Origin: Cellvibrionales bacterium UBA1969
GTDB taxonomy: Bacteria; Pseudomonadota; Gammaproteobacteria; Pseudomonadales; UBA7434
Length of the DNA stretch: 9,250 nt
Reading direction: 5' to 3'
Assembly: GCA_002339085.1 (NCBI GenBank)
Contig: DDDX01000007.1
Location: 1-9,250 of the forward strand
Below the pieces are notes generated by a model that was given only the letters and a program-made list of their open reading frames with translations, did not search any database and was not told where the DNA came from. Numbering within the stretch: the stretch's first letter is position 1; each line of letters starts with the position of its first letter. Shown here one piece after another: positions 1 to 6,215 of the stretch. Both the position numbers and the translations under genes were made by a program.

Positions 1-681
1 CATCATTTTAGCGGTTAATTCAGCTTGTTCATCGTCGGTCATTGGCGGCGTCGACGGCTCATCCCCTAGGCGCTCAATGGTGAGTTCATTAGGATCGTCT
101 TTATCCCAATTCAGCATCACATCGCGAATATAAAACTCATGGGCGGTCGGTGAACTTTGCACATGATTGACGCGATCACCTGCTGGCTCACTGTCGACCG
201 TAATAGTGAAGCTACCATCATCGGCACAAACCAAATCATTGCCATCGAGCACATCAACGGTGCCCATTTTGTCATCCCAAAGGGTAAAGTAATTTTCGGT
301 CATGCGATTTTTACCCACGCGACCATGAATCAAATATTTTTCGTCACCAGAAATAGGAATCACTCGGTAAATAGAATCAGGGTTATCGATACCCCAGCGT
401 GAACCCGGTATCGCTTGACCATTAACCGTATGCGCTAAGCGAGTAATAACCGATACTTTCGGTCGTAACGGGTCTTGGTTAGACGACCAGACAGCGGCTG
501 AAAACATCACCTCTTCAAAGGCTTCATCAAAACAGGCTCGCATCACATCACTGGGCGGCAAAATTTCTAGCCAGTGATGGTAAACCTGCTCATAAGCGGC
601 TTTAACCGTCGGATTTTCAATTAATTTTAACGCTGCCAATTCTTGTTCATGTTGTTCGGCGGTAGCTACTGGGTGAGTCAT
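1..681 (-). CDS. DUF1214-like protein, N-terminal part (cut by left window edge)
   Basis: An open minus-strand frame runs without a stop from the start to the window edge, showing 227-228 residues; the C-terminus lies outside. Two adjacent ATG codons (684-682 and 681-679) are possible starts. I prefer the second because AGGAG (complement of 688-692) sits 6 nt before it but only 3 nt before the first. An N-terminal helical stretch is followed by a beta-rich region containing SRWGIDNPDSIYRVIPISG, HGRVGK and DDGSFTITVDSEP. These match in order TTRIGADNPDFVYASVPIKG, SGRLND and DDQGYFTVIASC of the complete protein at 7417-8529, so the two are diverged paralogs of one DUF1214-like family. No signal peptide or membrane segment is visible. 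Function is unknown. It lies 50 bp downstream of a sulfotransferase gene and is probably co-transcribed with it, mirroring the pair at the other end of the cluster. Confidence 0.8.
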   Translation of the reverse strand, partial: MTHPVATAEQHEQELAALKLIENPTVKAAYEQVYHHWLEILPPSDVMRACFDEAFEEVMFSAAVWSSNQDPLRPKVSVITRLAHTVNGQAIPGSRWGIDNPDSIYRVIPISGDEKYLIHGRVGKNRMTENYFTLWDDKMGTVDVLDGNDLVCADDGSFTITVDSEPAGDRVNHVQSSPTAHEFYIRDVMLNWDKDDPNELTIERLGDEPSTPPMTDDEQAELTAKMM

Positions 682-731
682 CATTGTCTCCTTATTAATA
701 TTCTATCAATGCAAAACAGCACAACTATGAG

Positions 732-1910
732 CTAGTTTGCATGAAATCGCTGCTTATACGCTTGAAACTTTTGCTCAATTAACGCATCCGTTAAACCAAA
801 ATCCTCAGCCCGATAGTGATGCTTGGGCAATTTTTGCTGACTGTCTTCAAGCAGCCAATCCGTCATCGCTGTTCTGGTCGAATCTGGCAATGGCTGGCAT
901 AAGGCCATATATATTTTTTCAGCCTGACTAATAGGATCACGTACAGCATCATGAAAATGAATATCCGTGAACCGTTGGTCGTTACCTTCCAACGCCTTTC
1001 GTGCCGCTAAGGCGCGCCGATTGGTCCAACTCATTCGCTCAAGCCATTGCTGACCGACCTGCTTAGGGTCAACATCATCGGCATGCATGCGCCATAAAGT
1101 AGTATTTAAGCTGGCCCCCGATGGGATAGTATCAACCGGATCGCGATGCAAATGAACAATATGGGCATCAGGAAACGCTTCTAATAAAGTATCTAAATAG
1201 CCTAAGTGCGCCGGTGTTTTTAATACCCATCGCTGGCAAAGCTCCCCGCGATGTCTTTTTTGCCACTGCAAAATCTGCAGGCAACGATAGAGATGACGAT
1301 ACGCTGGATTGAAATCTTGTTGGTCTAACCAAGCGCGGTAATTCGGTAAATGACAGGATGATTCATGCACATGCGACATAAAGGCATCAGCCAAAAACAT
1401 AATCTCTTCTTCACCTTTATGTGCATACGACGGATGAATAGAAAATAACTGCGGCGTATATTTTCGAGCATTTGCCTCTCGTTGCTCGGCATTTGCTATG
1501 CGTGGGTCATTTAAGACTCGCTCAGACGGATCGTAGTCTAAAGCGGGGGCCGGCTCTAATGCCTCCCAACCTAAGGTCGTGCAATGGTTTGGGTCGCTAG
1601 CTAATAGTCGCTGAATCAACGTCGTTCCTGAACGCATCATACCTACTACCACTACCGGTGCTACGATCTCTTCATGGGCAATTTCAGGGTGGCGGCTAAA
1701 CCAGGCATTTAATCGTAAGCGATTTGCCAAGCTGCGTACAATGCCGCCACTTAAAATATTAGCGCCCAATTTATTTAAAGGCGCTTGCGCTAAATCTTTC
1801 AACAAGACCTCTAGTGGACGATAGAAAACAGGATCACCAAAGTCTTCTAAGCCGTCGATAGCGCGAGCATCGGCAAAGAGCTTTGCTTGATCAAATTTTT
1901 CAGCAAACAT
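732..1910 (-). CDS. Sulfotransferase family protein (Sulfotransfer_3 type), paralog 1
   Basis: This 392-residue protein has the PAPS-dependent sulfotransferase pattern: a 5'-phosphosulfate-binding loop GMMRSGTT (residues 90-97), a KTPAH segment (231-235), and a 3'-phosphate-binding segment HRDPVDTIPSGASL (255-268) with Arg256 and the downstream serines. Length suits the family. The C-terminal block HYRAEDFGL is shared with the second sulfotransferase at 6216-7379 (HRYTAEEFGL). Family members transfer sulfate from PAPS to a hydroxyl group; the acceptor here cannot be read from sequence, but neighbours suggest a hydrophobic alcohol. The usual proline of the PRSGTT loop is methionine (Met92), which may be tolerated but is worth noting. 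It is predicted cytosolic, with no signal peptide seen. The start ATG at 1910 has no clear Shine-Dalgarno sequence. It is the first gene of a minus-strand unit followed after 50 bp by a DUF1214-like gene. Confidence 0.88.
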   Translation of the reverse strand: MFAEKFDQAKLFADARAIDGLEDFGDPVFYRPLEVLLKDLAQAPLNKLGANILSGGIVRSLANRLRLNAWFSRHPEIAHEEIVAPVVVVGMMRSGTTLIQRLLASDPNHCTTLGWEALEPAPALDYDPSERVLNDPRIANAEQREANARKYTPQLFSIHPSYAHKGEEEIMFLADAFMSHVHESSCHLPNYRAWLDQQDFNPAYRHLYRCLQILQWQKRHRGELCQRWVLKTPAHLGYLDTLLEAFPDAHIVHLHRDPVDTIPSGASLNTTLWRMHADDVDPKQVGQQWLERMSWTNRRALAARKALEGNDQRFTDIHFHDAVRDPISQAEKIYMALCQPLPDSTRTAMTDWLLEDSQQKLPKHHYRAEDFGLTDALIEQKFQAYKQRFHAN

Positions 1911-1923
1911 TAAATTGTATGTC

Positions 1924-1937
1924 CAATGAATACATTG
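1924..1937. repeat. 14-bp palindrome CAATG-AATA-CATTG, possible operator
   Basis: Perfect 5-bp arms flank a 4-bp AT spacer, ending 14 bp before the sulfotransferase start codon. Size and position fit an operator half-site pair for a dimeric repressor acting on that gene. No regulator gene is in the window, and arms this short can arise by chance. Confidence 0.3.
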
Positions 1938-1997
1938 TCAGCGATTGATAAAAAGTCTCAATAGCAACGATCTATAGTGTAAATAAAGTCTACTTAA

Positions 1998-2091
1998 TTT
2001 AGCGTGAAAGAACGGCAATCTTTAATTTTTAAACGGCAATACTAATCACTGGCCTTGTTTTGCTAGCCAGAGGTCAGCGAATCACGCTAAA
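1998..2091. repeat. 10-bp perfect inverted repeat (TTTAGCGTGA ... TCACGCTAAA), 74-bp loop
   Basis: The left arm is 1998-2007 and the right arm 2082-2091, exact reverse complements. The right arm ends 8 bp before the PPOX-like start codon, where a ribosome binding site would be. Between the arms lie the 9-bp direct repeats and a small hairpin (CTGGC 2049-2053 with GCCAG 2066-2070). It could be paired operators allowing DNA looping, or a folded mRNA leader. Function is inferred only from position. Confidence 0.4.
2011..2040 (+). repeat. 9-bp direct repeat AACGGCAAT, 21-bp period
   Basis: Identical copies lie at 2011-2019 and 2032-2040. The 21-bp start-to-start distance equals about two turns of DNA, placing both copies on the same helix face, as expected for tandem binding of a regulator. 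The repeat is inside the long inverted repeat 1998-2091. Confidence 0.35.
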
Positions 2092-2099
2092 CTCATAAC

Positions 2100-2480
2100 A
2101 TGGATATTTATCAACAACTGGCTAATGAGGCAACTGTCTCACTAGCAACCCAAAAAAGAGACGGCTGCCAAATACTCACACCGTTATGGCTGGCCGGCTA
2201 TAAAGGAAAATTATATATGCGGACCATAGAAGGATCAGCCAAAGTCTTGCGAATTGCTAATTTTCCAGAGGTGTCGTTAGCACCATGCACTTGGGAGGGA
2301 GATGTTACTGGGCAGCGGTATGATGCAGTCGCTCGCTTAATGTCAGTGGATGATCCGCTTATCAGTGCGGCAGAAAATGCCTTACAGAGCAAATATGGCG
2401 CAGAGCGAACAAAAATGACCCATATGATGAAGCAGCAAGGGACGGCACTTTGCTATCTTGAGTTAAGCTTAGTCATTTGA
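2100..2480 (+). CDS. PPOX-class split-barrel protein, Rv2061-like (flavin or F420 binding)
   Basis: This 126-residue protein follows the pattern of the small pyridoxamine-5'-phosphate-oxidase-like split beta-barrel family, in particular the branch annotated as Rv2061-type probable F420-dependent enzymes. Recognisable blocks are VSLATQKRDG (13-22), TPLWLA (27-32), LYMRTIEGSAKVLRI (38-52, the likely phosphate-contacting segment), VSLAPC (58-63) and ARLM (78-81). Members bind FMN, FAD, F420 or heme and often reduce small molecules; which cofactor applies here is not visible, and F420 is uncommon in gammaproteobacteria. The only start is ATG 2100, since an in-frame TAA occurs at 2088-2090. No Shine-Dalgarno sequence lies at normal distance (AGAGG at 2069-2073 is too far), so translation may be weak or leaderless. 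It is the only complete plus-strand gene and converges on the SDR gene with 4 bp between stop codons. Confidence 0.8.
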   Translation: MDIYQQLANEATVSLATQKRDGCQILTPLWLAGYKGKLYMRTIEGSAKVLRIANFPEVSLAPCTWEGDVTGQRYDAVARLMSVDDPLISAAENALQSKYGAERTKMTHMMKQQGTALCYLELSLVI

Positions 2481-2484
2481 GAGC

Positions 2485-3471
2485 CTACGGATTCGCTAGA
2501 TAAAATTTCACTGCATCGGCAATGCTATCTTTCATAGGCCGCGGCTGCCAACCTAATTCTCTTTTTGCCTTGCTATTATCCATTTCATTGAAAATCGAAG
2601 TAAGCAGTATTGATTCTCGATTTAATGAGGTTCGCTTACCCACTAACTTTAAAGCCATCTCGGCAACAAACGCGATGGTATAGACCACCGGTATCGACAA
2701 CTTCAGCTTAGGCCTTGGTACACCCGCCATATCGGCGGCATGAGCAAACAATTCAATTTGATTGATGTGCTCGGCAACCACGATATAGCGCTCTCCTTTT
2801 CGAGCCTTGCTCGCAGCTAGAATCATTGCCGTTGCTGCATCACGAATATCAACAACCGGATTCGCTGCATCAATCGGTAACGAGGTTTTTTCAAAAGCCA
2901 CATTTTTAATTAATTCGCCGTGCGGCGTCGGCTGAATATCGCCAGGGCCATAAGTATTTGCAACGCACATAGCCACTGCATCAAGGCCTTTTTCTTTCGC
3001 GCAATCCAACACCATTTGCTCAGCCTGCGATCGACAACGCACATAAGCGGGAGCCTTGTCATACCAATTAAATAAGTTTGTCTCATCTACCCTGCCCTGA
3101 TTTTGAATGCCGATCGTGACAATACTGCTGGTAAAAATGAATTTTTTGACGCCGACCTCAACCGCCACCGCTAAGACATTTTTAAGCCCATCAATATTAG
3201 TTCGAAACAAAGGCGAAATATCTTTGAGCCAAGCGCGTGTATCAACAATGCAATAATAAATAATATCGCATTCTTTCAAAGCGGCTCGCAAGGAGGCTTT
3301 ATCCATCACGTCGCCGTAAAATTTAGGCAAAGCCAAATCGTCAATAGAGCGAGTATCCGCGGTACTGCGTATAAACGCTTTTGTTGGCTGCTTAGCCGCC
3401 ACCAACTGACGCGCCACGTGGCTACCCAAAAAACCATTCGCACCCATTACGAGAGAAACAGGTTCTGACAT
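2485..3471 (-). CDS. NAD(P)-dependent extended SDR, 3-beta-HSD/dihydroflavonol-reductase-like
   Basis: This 328-residue protein has the extended short-chain dehydrogenase layout. The N-terminal Rossmann motif GANGFLG is at residues 10-16, Arg35 follows the second strand (may favour NADP), GDVMD is at 53-57, the FTSS strand with candidate catalytic serine at 113-116, and YGPGD at 174-178. The C-terminal part, with hydrophobic segment VVYTIAFVAEMALKLVG and ending LGWQPRP plus an acidic helix, is typical of the 3-beta-HSD / HpnA-like branch. These enzymes oxidise or reduce hydroxyl or keto groups on sterols, flavonoids or sugars. The expected YxxxK reads YVRCR (143-147), so the catalytic lysine position is Arg147. 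The start has a good ribosome site (AAGGT about 9 nt upstream). It is the last gene of the six-gene minus-strand array, 72 bp after the ligase, the widest gap in that array. Substrate is unknown; a steroid-like role is inferred from neighbours. Confidence 0.85.
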   Translation of the reverse strand: MSEPVSLVMGANGFLGSHVARQLVAAKQPTKAFIRSTADTRSIDDLALPKFYGDVMDKASLRAALKECDIIYYCIVDTRAWLKDISPLFRTNIDGLKNVLAVAVEVGVKKFIFTSSIVTIGIQNQGRVDETNLFNWYDKAPAYVRCRSQAEQMVLDCAKEKGLDAVAMCVANTYGPGDIQPTPHGELIKNVAFEKTSLPIDAANPVVDIRDAATAMILAASKARKGERYIVVAEHINQIELFAHAADMAGVPRPKLKLSIPVVYTIAFVAEMALKLVGKRTSLNRESILLTSIFNEMDNSKAKRELGWQPRPMKDSIADAVKFYLANP

Positions 3472-3543
3472 ATTATTTACCTTTATTATTTATTATTATT
3501 GGATTTAAAAACTACAAAAAACGTTACTGCCATAAGGGTACTT

Positions 3544-5226
3544 TTAAGAATTTTTAAAATCAATTAACTCTTCGCGATCACGAACCCTAAATCGCTGGCG
3601 TATCTGTTCGCAGCACTCATCACTTAACAAAGTAAAAGTGTTATCGTTATCGCGCAGCCAAACAGGGTCACTACACTCCCAGCCTTGTGCGCGCAAATCA
3701 CGCTTAACCACTTTATTAGACGCTGTAGTAGGCATCGCATTAGTAATACGAATATAACGTGGCAATGATTTCTTACCCAGATCACTTTGCGCATGAAAAA
3801 ATAAATCTATCGCTAAGTCATCAAAACTAATGTTTGGCCTAAGCAATAACGTAGCCATCACATCATCGCCAACATCGGCATTAGGCACGGCATACACCGC
3901 AGCTATGTCAATCTGCTCATGGCGGGTTATAATGGTTTCAATAGGTGCAGCGGCAAAGTTCTCGCCGTCGACGCGCAGCCAATCGTAATTTCGACCGCCA
4001 AAATATATAAAGCCATCGACATCGATATAACCTAAATCGCCGCTCCAAAAAATACCCCTCTGGGTGCGCTCTTGATTGGCCTCATCATTTCGCCAATAAC
4101 CTTCAAAGTTTGCAACCGTTTCTACATTCGCTATTTCGCCTACCGCTTGATCGGCATTACTTAAACGCCCATTGTTATCAAATTCTGCAACAGCGCAAGA
4201 GCGAGACGTTTCAGGATCCAGCACCACGGTGCCAGGCTGGCCGACACCTAAAGCTGTCTTAGGTGTTTCAGGCGTACGCATAATATTAATACCCCCTTCT
4301 GTCGAACCATAGTTATCTCGCACTTGGCAGTTAAACCGTGCTTCAAAGCGCTTAATGTCATGCACCACGGCTTCATTACCAAAGGCAATGACTAGCGGGT
4401 TATCAACATCATCCGCTTGCTCAGGCGTAGCCAAAATATACGTCAGCGGCTTGCCAACGTAGTTCATGAAGTTGCATCTATATTTTCGAATATCGGGTAA
4501 AAATCCTGAAGCTGAAAACTTCCTTCGCAGCACAACCTTAGCACCGGCGGCTAACATCGGAGCCCAATTGGCCATTAAGGCATTTGAATGAAACAAAGGC
4601 ATCGATGCGTAAGCAATGTAACTGGCGTCAATGCCATTCATGCTATTGAACGCCTGTGCTATACCCCCTAACCTTGCTTGTGAACACAATGCCGCCTTAG
4701 GATTACCGGTGGTTCCCGAAGTAAAAATAAGTAAATAGGCCTTGCTGAGATCGATAGCTATCTCAGGCAACGGTTTCCCAGCCTGGCTTTTAAGCGCAGT
4801 ACGCCATTGAACGGTATTAATATTTAGCTGCTTAGCTGGATCAACACTAAGTTCAAGACCAGCTAAATCCTCAAGATGTCGATCTTCGGTTATTAAAAAT
4901 TGACAGTCACTGTGTGCAATATCTCGCGCTAATTCAGCGCCACGACGTGTTGGATTTAAGCCGACCACTGCCGCACCGGCAATTGCTGCCGCACCTAGAG
5001 TAATCAAATACTCGGGGATATTATCGAGCAGCACCCCTACATGAAAAGGACCTTCATCTCTTTGCTCTAAAAATAAATTGGCAAGTTGTCCGCAGATTTG
5101 AACGTACTCACGGTAACTCCACTGCTGGTCTTCAAAGACGACTGCCACATTATCGTTATCTCGATGTGATAATACAAAATTTTGAATCGATGGATGAATA
5201 TTTTCAGCAGGCTTATTACTACTCAT
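3544..5226 (-). CDS. AMP-forming acyl-CoA synthetase, FadD17-like
   Basis: This 560-residue member of the ANL (AMP-binding) superfamily should adenylate a carboxylic acid and form its CoA thioester. The core motifs are all present: ATP-binding loop FTSGTTGNPK (168-177), MPLFHSNAL (209-217), YGSTEGG (306-312), SGDLGY (395-400), the hinge region GRNYDWLRVDGENFAAAPIE (411-430), and a C-terminal domain with candidate catalytic Lys505 in TTASNKVVKRDLR. The hinge sequence WLRVDGENFAAAPIE is what I remember from FadD17-type ligases of actinobacteria, which act in steroid side-chain breakdown; that resemblance is from memory. It is cytosolic or peripheral, with no signal peptide. It begins 6 bp after the stop of the EXPERA gene, so its ribosome site lies in the end of that gene and translation is probably coupled. 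The activated acid may be a sterol or isoprenoid side chain (inference); a fatty acid is the main alternative. Confidence 0.92.
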   Translation of the reverse strand: MSSNKPAENIHPSIQNFVLSHRDNDNVAVVFEDQQWSYREYVQICGQLANLFLEQRDEGPFHVGVLLDNIPEYLITLGAAAIAGAAVVGLNPTRRGAELARDIAHSDCQFLITEDRHLEDLAGLELSVDPAKQLNINTVQWRTALKSQAGKPLPEIAIDLSKAYLLIFTSGTTGNPKAALCSQARLGGIAQAFNSMNGIDASYIAYASMPLFHSNALMANWAPMLAAGAKVVLRRKFSASGFLPDIRKYRCNFMNYVGKPLTYILATPEQADDVDNPLVIAFGNEAVVHDIKRFEARFNCQVRDNYGSTEGGINIMRTPETPKTALGVGQPGTVVLDPETSRSCAVAEFDNNGRLSNADQAVGEIANVETVANFEGYWRNDEANQERTQRGIFWSGDLGYIDVDGFIYFGGRNYDWLRVDGENFAAAPIETIITRHEQIDIAAVYAVPNADVGDDVMATLLLRPNISFDDLAIDLFFHAQSDLGKKSLPRYIRITNAMPTTASNKVVKRDLRAQGWECSDPVWLRDNDNTFTLLSDECCEQIRQRFRVRDREELIDFKNS

Positions 5227-5232
5227 GATTAA

Positions 5233-5727
5233 CTACTCTTGATCACTACAAAAGGGTTGTGGGTGTCGCATTCTCCACACTAACAGCATCGGCATTAGCA
5301 ACCAAGGCAAATTAAACACTAAATAATAAAGGGTATTAGGTGGCGGATGATCACCCAACAGTGTGGCCATAAAATAATAGTACATATTGGTTATGGCAGA
5401 ACCGGCAAACAGCCAACAAGGTAAACGTATCCAATTTTTTTCATTGACTAAAGCATAAATCATCACCGCAATGAATGGTGTATGGACAAAGGCGTCGATG
5501 GCCGTTGCACTTAATAAGAAGATCGGCAACGGCACTAATAAGTGAGCAGGCTCTTCAGCCACTGCCCACTCGTAAAGCCAGCGCAACGGTGGCCATGGAC
5601 TTTCAGGGCTAACCGCAACGCCTAGCGCCTCTGGAATATTGAACAAAAAGCCATAGGTAAATGAAACAGAATAAAAAGCAATTAACAAAATATCAATAGG
5701 GCGCTTGCTAAGGGGAATACTGCTCAT
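5233..5727 (-). CDS. EXPERA-domain membrane protein (TMEM97/EBP-like)
   Basis: This 164-residue protein has four likely membrane segments, roughly residues 11-35, 66-93, 100-124 and 133-153, the layout of the EXPERA domain (emopamil-binding protein, TM6SF, TMEM97/sigma-2). Resemblance to human TMEM97 as I recall it is clear. IDAFVHTPFIAVMIYALV (77-94) matches the second-helix region of TMEM97, NWIRLP (98-103) matches its KWIRTP, and WLLMPMLLVWRMR (142-154) matches its YLLIPFILLIFMLR. Asp78 falls where TMEM97 has a helix-2 glutamate and Asn30 where it has an aspartate. Eukaryotic members isomerise or bind sterols; the bacterial role is unknown. A good ribosome site (AGAGGT, 8 nt upstream) supports the start. 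It sits between DUF3237 and ligase genes, tightly spaced with the latter, suggesting it handles the same hydrophobic substrate. Annotation tools may well call it hypothetical. Confidence 0.8.
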   Translation of the reverse strand: MSSIPLSKRPIDILLIAFYSVSFTYGFLFNIPEALGVAVSPESPWPPLRWLYEWAVAEEPAHLLVPLPIFLLSATAIDAFVHTPFIAVMIYALVNEKNWIRLPCWLFAGSAITNMYYYFMATLLGDHPPPNTLYYLVFNLPWLLMPMLLVWRMRHPQPFCSDQE

Positions 5728-5768
5728 TACAAATACCTCTGTTATTATTTTAAAAAAATGGGTAACGG

Positions 5769-6200
5769 TTATTCAGGAATGTTGATCTGATAAATATCAT
5801 AGGCAATACCCTGCTCGGTAGGTTTACCAATCCCTATTGTTTGCAAACTGTTGAGCCAAGTGAATTCTTCTGATGCTGTTTCGAATAATGGAGCGATAAT
5901 AACTGTCAAGTTTTCTCCGTCAGGTTTCGCTATGCCGTTATAAGTCATTAACACATATTGCTGGTCATGACTTCGCAACACTAATCGAACATCAGCTTTC
6001 ATTGTGCCATCGGCTCGTAGGGTCGCCCATTCGGAGCTGGGGCCAGAAACAATTTCACCCTTAAAAGCAGGCCCCTCGACCACTCCGCCAGTCGGCGCAA
6101 CAATGACTCGATCAGCTTGCGGGCCAGGACTAATTGCAATGGGCTCATCGATAAAGGCTTCCAAGCGAAATAAAAAGCTAACCGGTAATTTATCTACCAT
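5769..6200 (-). CDS. DUF3237 family protein
   Basis: This 143-residue protein fits DUF3237 (UPF0311) over its full length. It has the glycine-rich block GGVVEGPAFKGEIVSGPSSEW (38-58) followed by ADGTMKADVRLVLRSHD (63-79), the strand pair QYVLMTYNGI (81-90), an FETA-type segment (106-109), TWLNSLQTIGIG (114-125) and a closing AYDIYQI. The family is predicted to be an all-beta barrel of about 150 residues with no established activity; it often occurs beside dehydrogenases and catabolic genes. No signal peptide is visible, so it is probably cytosolic. It starts 15 bp after the stop of the upstream sulfotransferase gene, with only a weak GAG ribosome site, which suggests coupling to that gene. 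A role in binding or transforming the pathway substrate is a guess from context. Confidence 0.85.
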   Translation of the reverse strand: MVDKLPVSFLFRLEAFIDEPIAISPGPQADRVIVAPTGGVVEGPAFKGEIVSGPSSEWATLRADGTMKADVRLVLRSHDQQYVLMTYNGIAKPDGENLTVIIAPLFETASEEFTWLNSLQTIGIGKPTEQGIAYDIYQINIPE

Positions 6201-6215
6201 AAATTATTATCTCAA

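Larger units (their letters stand above)
1911..2099. promoter_or_regulatory. Repeat-rich divergent intergenic region
   Basis: This 189-bp spacer lies between the divergently read sulfotransferase gene (start 1910, minus) and PPOX-like gene (start 2100, plus), so it should carry both promoters. It holds a 14-bp palindrome (1924-1937), a 9-bp direct repeat (2011-2019, 2032-2040) and a 10-bp inverted repeat with a long loop (1998-2007, 2082-2091), listed separately. TATAGT at 1973-1978 resembles a -10 hexamer but has no well-spaced -35 partner. I cannot assign either promoter with confidence. Confidence 0.45.

Noticed and set aside
157..402. Plus-strand open frame of 81 codons
   Set aside because: It lies opposite the DUF1214-like partial gene, whose frame is continuous and homologous to the protein at 7417-8529. 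The plus-strand product shows no recognisable motif.
732..1910. Whether the sulfotransferase paralog 1 is a pseudogene because of the altered loop
   Set aside because: The frame is intact over the full family length and the other PAPS-contact motifs are present.
3472..3543. TTATTATT-rich stretch in the gap before the SDR gene as a possible promoter or microsatellite
   Set aside because: Low-complexity AT sequence; many weak -10-like hexamers but no convincing -35 and no exact tandem array.
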